A stretch of DNA of 64,000 bases from Aliiglaciecola sp. CAU 1673 (GTDB taxonomy: Bacteria > Pseudomonadota > Gammaproteobacteria > Enterobacterales > Alteromonadaceae). The notes below the pieces were generated by a model that made no database searches, was not told the DNA's origin, and saw only the letters and a list, made by a program, of their open reading frames with translations. The position numbers and the translations under genes were made by a program. The stretch is taken from contig NZ_JARHUG010000014.1 of NCBI RefSeq assembly GCF_029223185.1, positions 1 to 64,000 on the forward strand, in the 5' to 3' direction. Shown here piece after piece: positions 46,139 through 55,597 of this stretch (positions within the stretch are counted from its first letter, which is position 1; each line of letters begins with the position of its first letter).

Positions 46139-46744
46139 ATGGCTGGTGCTAAATCAATCGCAAAAGGAAATTCACTTGGATTAAGTTACGAAATTTTTTC
46201 CAGAACGGGGACAGTGCAATCCTCTGAAAATGAAGTGGAAACTACATTCGAACATAGTTATGACCACAATACAGGACGGAGTCAAACGTTTTCTAAATCA
46301 ACCCACTGGCAGACTATTTTTATAAAAGATGAAGAAGGTACGGAACACTCTGTAGTACTCAAAAATTTGACTATTCCATGTAGAGGTGGACATAAGGTGA
46401 CCGCTTTTTTTATTAAATCGGGAGGGAAAAAGCTAGGGTTTTATTTCATGCTTCGAAATCATAATACCCGAGATATGGATTGTAATAATGGAATAATCAG
46501 ATCGGTAATGTTTCCTTGGATAACTTTGGCTTTGCTGATGGCTGCTTATGCGGTGTACATGATCAAGGATGAGATGGGGTCACAGGGCAGTTCTCTCGGG
46601 GATGCGATTATAGTGACTGTGCTTGGAGGGATTTTTGTGGGTTTTGTTCTGTGGCTTCTAGGATGGATAATTAGTTTTTTACGGGTGATTTTTATTAAAA
46701 ATAATTCGCAGTTTAGGAAGTACATTAAAGAAATTTCAACCTGA
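46139..46744 (+). CDS. Hypothetical membrane protein, A+T-rich gene
   Basis: A 201-residue protein without a recognised family. The first ~110 residues are soluble and beta-rich (LSYEIFSRTGTVQSSENEVETTF; GTEHSVVLKNLTIPCRGGHKVTAFFI), followed by two hydrophobic segments (~123-143 and ~160-185) and a basic tail. AAGGAG before ATG 46139 fixes the start; an open frame continues 46 codons upstream without support. Codon use and base composition are visibly more A+T-rich than neighbours, suggesting horizontal gain. The domain architecture (soluble N-terminus, two TM helices) could be a small envelope sensor, but this is a guess. Confidence 0.65.
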   Translation: MAGAKSIAKGNSLGLSYEIFSRTGTVQSSENEVETTFEHSYDHNTGRSQTFSKSTHWQTIFIKDEEGTEHSVVLKNLTIPCRGGHKVTAFFIKSGGKKLGFYFMLRNHNTRDMDCNNGIIRSVMFPWITLALLMAAYAVYMIKDEMGSQGSSLGDAIIVTVLGGIFVGFVLWLLGWIISFLRVIFIKNNSQFRKYIKEIST

Positions 46745-46918
46745 TACTCCCTATTGAATCGTGTGACGGAGGCCATTTCGCGTTGAAAAAATTTCGCCGC
46801 TGAACTCAATCGTTACTGAAATTCCTCTATCGGCAATGAGCTGCCTATCCAACTACCTCTTGCTCTGTTAAAAGAAGTGCCATATAAATTCGAGCCCTAT
46901 TCAAGTTAAGGAAAACCA

Positions 46919-47176
46919 ATGAAGCCCTATAAAAATATCCAAACGCAAAACCTGGGGGCGGTTCTGTTTATCGCACGGATGCTGGCCATTCTCGGTTATT
47001 TGGCGGTGGGATTGGCGCTGCTGATTGGCCTGTTGTCTGTGTTTAGCACGGGTCTCGTTGGCTTTGCAGTTGCCTTTCCCGTGCTTGGCGTTGGCATGAC
47101 GGCGCTGTTTATGAGTGCATTGCTGGCGGCACTGGTAGCCATCGAGCAGACACTTCAGTTTGCCAAAAAGGAATGA
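46919..47176 (+). CDS. Small hypothetical membrane protein
   Basis: An 85-residue protein with two or three hydrophobic helices (LGAVLFIARMLAILGYLAVG, ALLIGLLSVFSTGLVGFAVA, MTALFMSALLAALVAIE) and a basic end. AAGGA seven bases before ATG supports translation. No known family recognised. Last gene of the cassette before yeaH, tail-to-tail with it. Confidence 0.6.
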   Translation: MKPYKNIQTQNLGAVLFIARMLAILGYLAVGLALLIGLLSVFSTGLVGFAVAFPVLGVGMTALFMSALLAALVAIEQTLQFAKKE

Positions 47177-47204
47177 CTTAGCCTCTCGCCAATTGGAACG
47201 AATT

Positions 47205-48473
47205 TCAGGCCGCTTGTTTTTTAAATAGCTCCCTGAAGATGGGATAGATATCCTCAACAGAGCGGATATGTTTCATCGCGAAATTATCATTAAGCTCTGC
47301 CAGTTTATAGTATTCACGCCACAAGCTTTGATGCTGTCGCTGGGTGATTTCGATATAGGCGTAGTAGCGCACCAACGGCAGCAGTTTGCTTTGCAGCAAA
47401 GCGCTGCACTGCGGGGAGTCATCGGCCCAGTTGTCGCCGTCAGAGGCCTGCGCGGCGTAAATATTCCATTCCCCAGGCGGGAAGCGTGCAGTAACAATTT
47501 CATCCATCAGTTTTAAGGCGCTGGAAACAATAGTGCCGCCGGTTTCCTGGGAATAGAAAAACTCCTGTTCATCCACTTCTTTGGCCTGGGTGTGGTGACG
47601 GATATAGACCACTTCCACGTTCTTGTAGGTACGGGTCAAGAAAAGGTAAAGCAGGATATAAAAGCGCTTAGCCATATCCTTGGTGGCTTGATCCATAGAG
47701 CCGGAGACATCCATCAGACAAAACATCACGGCCTTGCTGGTGGGCAGGGGACGTTTTTCAAAATTACGAAAGCGCAGGTCGATGGTATCCAGAAAGGGCA
47801 CTTTGGCGATGCGGGCCTTAAGCTCGGCAATCTCGGCTTCAAGCTCGCGTATTTCCAATTCATGGTCGTGCTTGTCGCTCTTAAGTTCCTCCAACTTCTC
47901 CTGCAGTTCTTTGAGTTTGGCACGCTTATCACCGGTTAAGGCAATTCGCCTGGCCATGGAGCCGCGCAATGAGCGCACAATGTCTAAATTGCTGGGCACC
48001 CCGTCTGACTTAAAACCGGAGCGATAGGTCTTATACTCAACCAGTTTATCCAGTTGGGTTTTCTTGAGGTTGGGCAGAGCCAAGTCTTCAAACAGCAGAT
48101 CCAGATATTCATCCTTGGAAATTTGAAAGACAAACTCGTCTTCGCCTTCACCGCTGTCGCTGGCTTCTCCTTCGCCACCGCCTTTTCCCTGACCGCTTAA
48201 GGGGCGTTTGATGCGATCGCCCTGACTGAACTGGTCGTTGCCCGGATGGACCCGGTCGGTGATGCCGCCTTTGCCGGTGTGGAAAATCGGCTCCTTAATA
48301 TCCCGGGTAGGGATATTAATGCTCTCACCGCTTTCCACGTCCGTGACACTGCGCTTACTGATGGCATCAGACACCGCCTTTTTTATCTGCTGCTTATAGC
48401 GGCGGATAAAGCGTTGCCGGTTGACGGTGCTTTTGCCCTTACTGTTTGCCCTGCGGTCGATAAAGTGCGCCAT
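47205..48473 (-). CDS. yeaH: YeaH/DUF444 VWA-domain protein
   Basis: A 422-residue DUF444 protein with a MIDAS-type von Willebrand A motif ([12 protein letters not shown]) at ~245 and a mid-protein coiled coil ([29 protein letters not shown] region, ~185-225). The N-terminal region [22 protein letters not shown] is the family hallmark. It functions with the kinase YeaG in stress adaptation in E. coli. It follows yeaG by 15 bases and is surely co-transcribed with it. Confidence 0.95.
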   Translation of the reverse strand: MAHFIDRRANSKGKSTVNRQRFIRRYKQQIKKAVSDAISKRSVTDVESGESINIPTRDIKEPIFHTGKGGITDRVHPGNDQFSQGDRIKRPLSGQGKGGGEGEASDSGEGEDEFVFQISKDEYLDLLFEDLALPNLKKTQLDKLVEYKTYRSGFKSDGVPSNLDIVRSLRGSMARRIALTGDKRAKLKELQEKLEELKSDKHDHELEIRELEAEIAELKARIAKVPFLDTIDLRFRNFEKRPLPTSKAVMFCLMDVSGSMDQATKDMAKRFYILLYLFLTRTYKNVEVVYIRHHTQAKEVDEQEFFYSQETGGTIVSSALKLMDEIVTARFPPGEWNIYAAQASDGDNWADDSPQCSALLQSKLLPLVRYYAYIEITQRQHQSLWREYYKLAELNDNFAMKHIRSVEDIYPIFRELFKKQAA

Positions 48474-48488
48474 ACTGCTACCCTCCGG

Positions 48489-50411
48489 TTACGACGACTT
48501 ACGCACACGCAGATACCATTCGCACAATAGCCGAACCTGTTTCTTGGTGTAGCCTTTCTCCGTCATACGCTTGACGAAATCGTCATGTTTCTTCTGGTCA
48601 TCGGCACTGCTCTTGGCATTGAAGGAAATGACCGGCAGCAGGTCTTCGGTATTGGAGAACATCTTTTTCTCGATAACCGTACGCAGCTTCTCGTAACTGG
48701 TCCAGGCAGGGTTTTTACCCTTATTGTTGGCCCGAGCCCGAAGTACAAAGTTAACGATCTCATTACGAAAATCTTTGGGATTACTAATACCCGCTGGTTT
48801 TTCGATTTTCTCCAGTTCGGCGTTAAGGGCTTCGCGGTCAAACAACTGACCGGTCTCGGGATCGCGATACTCCTGATCCTGGATCCAGAAATCCGCATAG
48901 GTCACATAACGATCGAACAGGTTCTGACCATATTCGGAATAGGATTCCAGGTAAGCGGTCTGAATCTCTTTACCGATAAACTCGACATATTTGGGAACCA
49001 GAAAGCCTTTGAGAAACTCTTTGTAGCGGTCGGCGGTTTCCTGTGGGAACTGCTCGCGCTCAATTTGTCTTTCCAGCACGTAAAAAAGATGTACCGGGTT
49101 GGCCGCCACTTCCTGCGGGTCGAAGTTGAACACTTTGGACAGGATCTTGAAGGAGAATCGGGTAGACAGACCCTCCATACCCTCATCCACGCCGGCGTAA
49201 TCACGGTATTCCTGATAGGACTTGGCCTTGGGATCGGTGTCTTTAAGGCTTTCACCGTCATAGACGCGCATCTTGGAGTAGATGCTGGAGTTTTCAGGCT
49301 CTTTCAGGCGTGACAACACACTGAACTGGGACAGCAGTTCCAGCGTGCCAGGCGCGCATGGAGCACCGCGAAGCTCACTGTTATCAATGAGTTTTCGATA
49401 GATTTTCTGCTCTTCTGACACGCGCAGACAATAAGGCACCTTGACGATATATACCCTGTCCAGGAAAGCTTCGTTGTTGCGGTTGTTTCTGAAGGTCAAC
49501 CACTCCGATTCATTGGAGTGGGCCAGGATAATGCCGTCAAAGGGCAGGGCGGAGAATCCTTCAGTGGGGTTGTAGTTACCCTCCTGGGTTGCTGTTAACA
49601 ACGGATGCAGCACCTTGATGGGCGCTTTAAACATTTCCACAAATTCCATCAGGCCCTGATTAGCTTTACACAGGGCACCCGAGTAGCTGTAGGCATCGGG
49701 ATCGTTCTGGGCAAAAGACTCCAGCTTACGAATATCCACCTTACCTACCAACGAAGAAATATCCTGGTTGTTATCATCCCCGGGTTCGGTCTTGGCCACA
49801 CCAATCTGGTCGAGCACCGAGGGGTATAATTTGATGACCTTAAACTTGTTGATGTCACCGTTAAACTCATGCAGGCGTTTACGGGCCCAGGGCGACATGA
49901 TGGTTTTCAGATAACGGCGGGGAATACCGTATTCGTTGAGCAGAATATCGCCGTCCTCTTTATCATCGAAAAGGCAAAGCGGGTGATCATTCACCGGCGA
50001 GCCCCTGAGGCAATAAATCGGTACTTTTTGCATCAACTCTTTAAGCTTTTCGGCAAGAGAAGACTTACCGCCACCCACGGGACCCAATAAGTAGAGAATC
50101 TGTTTCTTCTCTTCCAGCCCCTGAGCTGCATGTTTGAGGTACGAGACAATTTGCTCGATGGAATCTTCCATGCCGTAAAAATCGGCGAAGGTGGGATAGC
50201 GTGCCACCATGCGGTTGGAGAATATCCGGCTTAGTCGGGAGTCGGTCGACGTATCTACCATCTCCGCTTCACCAATCGCCAGCAGCAGGCGTTCGGCCGC
50301 ATTGGCATAGGCCGACTTATCGGCCTTACACAGGTCCAGAAAGTCGGAGATACTGTACTCTTCTTCTTTGTGTGCTTCGTATCTTTGTTGGTAGTGCTCA
50401 AAAATACCCAT
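48489..50411 (-). CDS. yeaG: PrkA-type serine protein kinase YeaG
   Basis: A 640-residue PrkA/YeaG kinase (E. coli YeaG is about the same length). N-terminal AAA-like domain with Walker A LLGPVGGGKSSLAEKL near residue 95, and a C-terminal kinase-like domain (NFDPQEVAANPVHLFYVLERQIEREQFP; RNEIVNFVLRARANNKGKNPAW). Start MGIFEHYQQRYE at 50411. In E. coli yeaGH is RpoS-dependent and aids survival under nitrogen starvation. The third member, spoVR, is 4.2 kb away. Confidence 0.95.
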   Translation of the reverse strand: MGIFEHYQQRYEAHKEEEYSISDFLDLCKADKSAYANAAERLLLAIGEAEMVDTSTDSRLSRIFSNRMVARYPTFADFYGMEDSIEQIVSYLKHAAQGLEEKKQILYLLGPVGGGKSSLAEKLKELMQKVPIYCLRGSPVNDHPLCLFDDKEDGDILLNEYGIPRRYLKTIMSPWARKRLHEFNGDINKFKVIKLYPSVLDQIGVAKTEPGDDNNQDISSLVGKVDIRKLESFAQNDPDAYSYSGALCKANQGLMEFVEMFKAPIKVLHPLLTATQEGNYNPTEGFSALPFDGIILAHSNESEWLTFRNNRNNEAFLDRVYIVKVPYCLRVSEEQKIYRKLIDNSELRGAPCAPGTLELLSQFSVLSRLKEPENSSIYSKMRVYDGESLKDTDPKAKSYQEYRDYAGVDEGMEGLSTRFSFKILSKVFNFDPQEVAANPVHLFYVLERQIEREQFPQETADRYKEFLKGFLVPKYVEFIGKEIQTAYLESYSEYGQNLFDRYVTYADFWIQDQEYRDPETGQLFDREALNAELEKIEKPAGISNPKDFRNEIVNFVLRARANNKGKNPAWTSYEKLRTVIEKKMFSNTEDLLPVISFNAKSSADDQKKHDDFVKRMTEKGYTKKQVRLLCEWYLRVRKSS

Positions 50412-50739
50412 ATACACCTCCGGGACGTTTATCACCAATGAACTGGGACGGGGGGATTTCACTCATTTAAAGGTTAGACCCAAATTCACCAGTCTGTGTT
50501 GCAAATCACCGAAAACATTACAAAAGCATGTTTGATATCAACGCCATGCGACAAATAGCAGCAGTTTGATGGTGCCTACGTGGATTTTTCCGTTATGGCT
50601 CAACCCCTTTGCCCTTTTGTTTACATTTTCTAACGAAAAGTCTGTTTAGGCTTGCTCCTAAAATCTAGGCACAACCTGCCTTCCTCAGTAGACTGGCCTG
50701 TCGCTTAAGTACAACAGCTCAATTGGAGATCCCCGAGCC
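50412..50739. other. Divergent promoter region of yeaG and dcp
   Basis: About 330 bases without a gene. It must hold the promoters of both divergent genes, but no -10/-35 pair stands out on either strand and no palindrome of note was found. The dcp ribosome site (GGAGATCC) is at its right end. Confidence 0.4.
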
Positions 50740-52908
50740 ATGAAATTTACCTCAACCCTGGTTGCTGGTGTGGTTGCGGCCGCACTGTCTGTTTCCCTAC
50801 CTACTCTTGCCGGTTCCAGCCAAAGTGCACAAGGTGCACAGCAGGCGGTAGCCAACAACCTGACTGCCCCATGGCAGGGACCCTACGGTGGTGTGCCGGC
50901 GTTTGACAAGATGGAGTTGGCAGAGGTGAAGCAGGCACTCAATGAAGGCATGGCACAGCAATTGGCCGAGCTGGATGCCATTGCCAATAATCCTGCGGCG
51001 CCGAACTTTGAGAACACCATAGTGGCCTACGAAAAGACCGGCAAAACCCTGGATCGGGTATTCACTTATTACGGGATCTGGAGTGCGAACTTATCCAGCC
51101 CCGAATTCAGAGCCATTCAGCAGGAAATGGCGCCTAAATTGTCTGAGTTCTCTTCGCAAATTACTCAAAATGAAAAGCTGTTTGAGCGTATTCGCGCCGT
51201 TTATGAAAGCGATGTGCTGAAAACCTTACGTCCCGATCAGCAGCGTCTGACCTATTTGATTTATGACAGTTTTGCCAGTAACGGTGCTACCTTGGATGCC
51301 AAGGCCAAAGCCAGATATGCAGAGATCAACCAGGAGCTGTCTAAGCTGCATACTAAGTTTGCCAACAATGTGTTGGCCGACGAAGAAAACTATGTGTTGT
51401 ATCTGAGCAAAGAACAGCTGTCCGGTTTGCCTGAGTCTTTTGTTAAGGCGGCGGCAGCGGCGGCCAAGGAGCGTGGTAAAGAAGGCATGTATGCGATCAC
51501 TAATACCCGCTCTTCCATGGATCCCTTCCTGACCTACTCCGATGAGCGTGCTCTGCGCGAGAAAGTATGGAACACCTATTACAATCGCGGTGATAACGGC
51601 GATGAATACGATAACAACGCCATCATCCAGCAAATCCTGACCTTACGTCATGAGCGTGTGAAGTTGTTGGGTTTTGACAATTATGCCCAATGGCGTCTGT
51701 CCAACCGTATGGCCAAGACCCCGGAAAATGCCATGGATCTGATGCAGTCGGTGTGGCCGGCCGCTATTGCCCGGGTCAAGGAAGAAGTCGCCGACATGCA
51801 GGCCATTGCTGATGCCCGTGGCGATAAGATCAAAATCGCGCCATGGGACTATCGCTATTACGCCGAGAAAGTGCGTCAGCAGCGTTATGACCTTGATTCC
51901 AATGAAGTAAAACAGTATCTGCAGTTGGATAAGCTTCGTGACGCCATGTTCTATGTCGCTGGCCGTTTGTTCAATTTTGACTTCGCTGCGGTGCCACAAG
52001 GTAAGGTACCGGTCTATCACCCCGATGTTAAAGTTTGGGAAGTGAAAGACAAAACCAGCGGCGAGTTGGTGGGCTTGTGGTATCTGGATCCATTCGCGCG
52101 CCAGGGTAAGCGCTCCGGGGCCTGGGCCAATAGCTATCGCAGTCACACCAGTTTTGAAGGTAATACCACAGTACTATCCTCCAACAACTCCAACTTTGTG
52201 AAAGGGGCACCTGGTGAGCCGGTATTAATTTCCTGGGATGATGCCGAGACCTATTTCCACGAGTTTGGTCATGCCCTGCATGCCCTCTCATCTGACGTGG
52301 CCTACCCAACGCTCAACAGCGGTGTGCGTGATTACACCGAGTTCCAGTCGCAGCTGCTGGAACGCTGGCTGCTGACCGATGAGGTTATCAATAATTACCT
52401 GGTGCATTATGAAACCGGTAAACCAATTCCGGCCGAGCTGGTAGAAAAAATCAAGAAGGCAGCCACCTTCAACGAAGGCTTCAAGACCACTGAATATCTT
52501 GCTTCTGCGCTGATAGATTTGAAGCTGCATATGACCGATCCCAAAGGACTGGATCCCGATGCCTTTGAACGTGAAACTTTAAGCGCATTGGGTATGCCCA
52601 GTGAAGTGGTGATGCGCCACCGTACACCACAGTTTGGCCATGTCTTCTCAGGTGAAGGCTATTCGGCGGGGTACTACGGTTACATGTGGGCTGAGGTGCT
52701 GACTTCTGATGCGGCCCAGGCCTTTGCTGAGGCACCCGGCGGCTTCTACGATAAAGACGTCGCAGCCAAGCTGGTGAAACACCTGTTTTCAGTGCGTAAT
52801 GCGGTAGATCCAGCCGATGCCTATCGAGCCTTCCGTGGCCGTGACGCCAAGGTGGATGCATTGATGCAGGACCGGGGCTTTCCGTTGGGAACAGCCGTTA
52901 AAATGTAA
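50740..52908 (+). CDS. dcp: M3 family peptidyl-dipeptidase
   Basis: A 722-residue zinc metallopeptidase of family M3 (Dcp type). A signal peptide (MKFTSTLVAGVVAAALSVSLPTLA) predicts periplasmic location, unlike the leaderless E. coli enzyme. Zinc motif HExxH is in TYFHEFGHALHAL (~residue 504), with the distal Glu in the TEFQSQLLERW region. Removes C-terminal dipeptides from oligopeptides. The C-terminal GEGYSAGYYGYMWAEVLTSDAAQAF is characteristic. A terminator follows. Confidence 0.93.
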   Translation: MKFTSTLVAGVVAAALSVSLPTLAGSSQSAQGAQQAVANNLTAPWQGPYGGVPAFDKMELAEVKQALNEGMAQQLAELDAIANNPAAPNFENTIVAYEKTGKTLDRVFTYYGIWSANLSSPEFRAIQQEMAPKLSEFSSQITQNEKLFERIRAVYESDVLKTLRPDQQRLTYLIYDSFASNGATLDAKAKARYAEINQELSKLHTKFANNVLADEENYVLYLSKEQLSGLPESFVKAAAAAAKERGKEGMYAITNTRSSMDPFLTYSDERALREKVWNTYYNRGDNGDEYDNNAIIQQILTLRHERVKLLGFDNYAQWRLSNRMAKTPENAMDLMQSVWPAAIARVKEEVADMQAIADARGDKIKIAPWDYRYYAEKVRQQRYDLDSNEVKQYLQLDKLRDAMFYVAGRLFNFDFAAVPQGKVPVYHPDVKVWEVKDKTSGELVGLWYLDPFARQGKRSGAWANSYRSHTSFEGNTTVLSSNNSNFVKGAPGEPVLISWDDAETYFHEFGHALHALSSDVAYPTLNSGVRDYTEFQSQLLERWLLTDEVINNYLVHYETGKPIPAELVEKIKKAATFNEGFKTTEYLASALIDLKLHMTDPKGLDPDAFERETLSALGMPSEVVMRHRTPQFGHVFSGEGYSAGYYGYMWAEVLTSDAAQAFAEAPGGFYDKDVAAKLVKHLFSVRNAVDPADAYRAFRGRDAKVDALMQDRGFPLGTAVKM

Positions 52909-52913
52909 CGAAT

Positions 52914-52936
52914 AAGGGCCGCAAGGCCCTTTTTTG
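52914..52936 (+). terminator. Terminator after dcp
   Basis: AAGGGCC-GCAA-GGCCCTT hairpin followed by TTTTG on the plus strand, six bases after the dcp stop codon. Confidence 0.9.
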
Positions 52937-53002
52937 TTTGCATTTATTGATCGCATGAGTGAGTTTGCCGTAAATGAAGGCAACATTTTTAAAGGAGTGT
53001 CC

Positions 53003-53668
53003 ATGATCATTCTTCACCACCTCAATAACAGTCGTTCTCAGCGAATCCTTTGGTTGCTCGAGGAATTGGGCCTGGAATACCGTATTGAGCGTTATCAGCG
53101 GGACAAAAAAACAATGCTGGCGCCTGAGAGCCTGAAAAAAGTCCATCCCTTGGGTAAATCACCATTGCTGGAGGTGGACGGGCGGATCTTGGCCGAGTCC
53201 GGCGCCATTGTGGATTACCTGTGCCGGGTCAATGGCGGCCAGGCGTGGTCTGTTGCAGCGGACGATCCGGCATATCAGGATTATTGCTACTGGCTGCATT
53301 TTGCCGAAGGCAGCATGATGCCGCCGATGCTGCTGAAATTGGTATTGGATAAGATCAAAGCCAACGCACCGCTGTTGGTATTGCCTGTTGCCGTAGGCAT
53401 AGTGGCGAAGGTCAATAAAGCTTTTGTGGGACCCAACCTGACCAATAATCTGGCCTATGTGGAGCAGCAACTGGCCGGTAAGGAATGGCTGGTGGGGGAT
53501 AAGCCCAGTGGCGCCGATGTGCAAATGAGCTTTCCGTTGGAAGCGGCGGTAGCCAGGCGATTAGTCACAGACAAGCACCCCAATATCCAAGCCTATGTAA
53601 AGCGTATCCACGCCCGCCCTGCTTATCAGCGGGCACTGGAAAAGGGTGGCGAATATCAGTACGCCTGA
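53003..53668 (+). CDS. Glutathione S-transferase family protein
   Basis: A 221-residue GST with a thioredoxin-fold N-domain (ILHHLNNSRSQRILWLLEELGLEY; HPLGKSPLLEVDGRILAESGAIVDYL, the glutathione gamma-glutamyl site) and an all-helical C-domain. The N-terminal Asn-Ser-Arg-Ser-Gln stretch places catalytic-type Ser near position 9. ATG 53003 is supported by AAAGGAG; the longer open frame begins in the dcp terminator. Similar to the Gst1-type GSTs of fungi and gammaproteobacteria. Substrate unknown. Confidence 0.88.
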   Translation: MIILHHLNNSRSQRILWLLEELGLEYRIERYQRDKKTMLAPESLKKVHPLGKSPLLEVDGRILAESGAIVDYLCRVNGGQAWSVAADDPAYQDYCYWLHFAEGSMMPPMLLKLVLDKIKANAPLLVLPVAVGIVAKVNKAFVGPNLTNNLAYVEQQLAGKEWLVGDKPSGADVQMSFPLEAAVARRLVTDKHPNIQAYVKRIHARPAYQRALEKGGEYQYA

Positions 53669-53826
53669 TACCCGGACTTCATCTCAACGATATATATCAC
53701 GGGTTATTGGTGTGTCGGGCAGATCCACTCCTCAAACGGCCTTTCAGTCACACCGAATTAACTGGCGCAGCTATGCTGCGTCCGGTCCTCAGAGCGCACA
53801 GTGAAGTGCATTTCTGAGTGGCTGAG
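53669..53826. other. Non-coding interval downstream of gst
   Basis: Together with the doubtful small gene that follows, this forms a 390-base stretch without an established gene. It contains a short inverted repeat CGCAGC-TAT-GCTGCG near 53765-53780 without a T tract, and nothing else recognisable. Confidence 0.35.
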
Positions 53827-54054
53827 TCAGAATAGCCAGGGAAACACGGCAAAAAATGCAAAGAACGGGTAGACAACAAGCCTGGCGCCAATCCTCAAAC
53901 CACCAGATTGGGCACACAATATAACCGATAACCTGCTTTGTTCTCCCCCCACCCAAAGCCACCGGGTGGTTTTGACTTCACCGCGAATATCGAGATAAAC
54001 AAAGATAAGCAAATATCCGATACAAACTATTGATAAAAGTATTGAACTAATCAT
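53827..54054 (-). CDS. Doubtful small membrane protein
   Basis: A 75-residue open frame with an N-terminal hydrophobic helix (MISSILLSIVCIGYLLIFVYL) and a second hydrophobic stretch at the C-terminus (LVVYPFFAFFAVFPWLF). It begins six bases after the stop of the MocR-type gene on the same strand but has no clear ribosome site. No family recognised; it may not be a gene. Confidence 0.35.
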   Translation of the reverse strand: MISSILLSIVCIGYLLIFVYLDIRGEVKTTRWLWVGGEQSRLSVILCAQSGGLRIGARLVVYPFFAFFAVFPWLF

Positions 54055-54060
54055 TTACTA

Positions 54061-55509
54061 TTAACTTCGCGCCAACAAACTTAACCGTTCAATGCCTTTT
54101 TCCACGTCTAGAGTCCAGGACACACCATAACTCAGTCGGATGCAGTGACGGTATTTATCGCTGGCGGAAAACAGGGTGCCGGGCATCACGCTGATGCCTT
54201 GCTCCAGGGCTTGCTGGAATAGCTGGGCGCCGTTGACTTTACGTGACAGTTCCAGCCACAGCACCGCGCCGCCGTGAGGACTGCTGACCCGGGTTTCCTT
54301 GGGAAAAGCCGCTTCCACTTTGGCTTTCATGCGCTGCATATTGAGTTTAAGTACTTCCCGTAGCTGCCGCACATAGCGTTCGTATTCCCCTGAGGCCATG
54401 TATTCAGACATGGTCCATTGGTTGAGCAACGATGAGGTACAGGACAGCGCGCGCTTTAATCTGGCCGCTTGCGGCGCGAAGCGCGGACTGAGTAGCCAGC
54501 CGATACGGTGACTCGGTGCAGCCGTTTTGGAAAACGATGAGCAGGTAATCACCAGGCCCTTTTGTGAATACAGCTGGGCCGGTAGCCCTCTGGATTCGCC
54601 AAAGTAGAGATCGCCATAGACATCATCCTCAATCAGTCCGATATCACGGGACTCCAGCAGTTCTACAATGGCTTTCTTGTTCTCTTCCTGCAGCTTGGCG
54701 CCAAGGGGATTAGTGATGCTGGTGGAGAATATGCAGGCCTTTATGGGTTGGGCGTCAACAGGCTGGCTGTCCAGGGCTCTTTGCACATCGTCTGCTGTGA
54801 GCCCGTCGTCGGGACAGACGGGGATCTCATAGACCAGCATGCCCAAGCCTTCTATCAGTTCCAAAATGCCGAAATAGCAGGGCGATTCTACCGCAATCAC
54901 ATCACCGGGCTTGGCCAGCAGCATCAGGGCGATAGTCAGGGCTTCCTGGGCGCCGTTGGTGATCACCAATTGCTCCGGATCCATCATTACCCCCATATCC
55001 AGATAGCGAAAGGCCAGCTGTCTGCGCAGAGGCAGAAATCCGTTGAGGGGGCCGTAGCCCAGCGCTTGTTCACCGGCGAGCGAAATCACGCGTCGCATAT
55101 TGCGCGCCAGCGCTTTGTGCGGGGGAAGGGCAGACACGGGGTTGCAAATGGCCAGGGGCAGGGCGCTGCGCTGATGGACATTGGCATGTACCTGTTCAAT
55201 CATCTCCTGGCGGCCAACAGGTACGGCATAGGTGGTTTGCTTTGGCTTACGCGGTGTATTCATTCTCGCTTGACTGGCGCACAGGAAGTAGCCGGACTTT
55301 GGCCTGGCTTCCACCAGACCCAATCGTTCCAATTCCAGATAACCCTGTTTGACCGTGGGTACACTGATATCTAAGCGCTCGGCCAATTGGCGCAATGAGG
55401 GAATGCGATCGCCGGGACGCAAAGTCCCCTTTTGCTGCATATCACAAATCAGATCCACTACCTGATGGTAGAGAAAACGCTCTGATTGCTGGTCTAGTGC
55501 TATTTCCAT
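54061..55509 (-). CDS. MocR-type regulator (GntR HTH + aminotransferase fold)
   Basis: A 482-residue MocR/PdxR-like transcription factor. The N-terminal GntR winged helix (~10-75: RFLYHQVVDLICDMQQKGTL..DRIPSLRQLAERLDISVPTVKQGYLELE) is followed by a fold-type-I aminotransferase domain whose PLP lysine is in CSSFSKTAAPSHRIGW. These regulators sense PLP or amino-acid derivatives. Divergent from an EamA-family exporter across 88 bases containing a 25-bp palindrome (55533-55557), so control of that exporter and of itself is likely. Confidence 0.93.
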   Translation of the reverse strand: MEIALDQQSERFLYHQVVDLICDMQQKGTLRPGDRIPSLRQLAERLDISVPTVKQGYLELERLGLVEARPKSGYFLCASQARMNTPRKPKQTTYAVPVGRQEMIEQVHANVHQRSALPLAICNPVSALPPHKALARNMRRVISLAGEQALGYGPLNGFLPLRRQLAFRYLDMGVMMDPEQLVITNGAQEALTIALMLLAKPGDVIAVESPCYFGILELIEGLGMLVYEIPVCPDDGLTADDVQRALDSQPVDAQPIKACIFSTSITNPLGAKLQEENKKAIVELLESRDIGLIEDDVYGDLYFGESRGLPAQLYSQKGLVITCSSFSKTAAPSHRIGWLLSPRFAPQAARLKRALSCTSSLLNQWTMSEYMASGEYERYVRQLREVLKLNMQRMKAKVEAAFPKETRVSSPHGGAVLWLELSRKVNGAQLFQQALEQGISVMPGTLFSASDKYRHCIRLSYGVSWTLDVEKGIERLSLLARS

Positions 55510-55532
55510 CTGTGTAGGTTGCTTTTATAAAA

Positions 55533-55557
55533 ATCTGTATATGTTAAGTATACAGAT
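55533..55557. promoter_or_regulatory. Palindromic operator between MocR and EamA genes
   Basis: ATCTGTATA-N7-TATACAGAT: perfect 9-bp arms, 24 bases from the MocR start codon and 41 bases before the EamA start. A likely MocR binding site. It resembles but is not a LexA box: the CTGT/ACAG spacing is 13, not 8. Confidence 0.65.
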
Positions 55558-55597
55558 GGCGGCTATCATTACCAGCCTGACTAATGGGGAAGCTGAC

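Noticed and set aside
55533-55557. LexA (SOS) box
   Set aside because: CTGT and ACAG are 13 bases apart instead of 8; a MocR operator explains the symmetry better.
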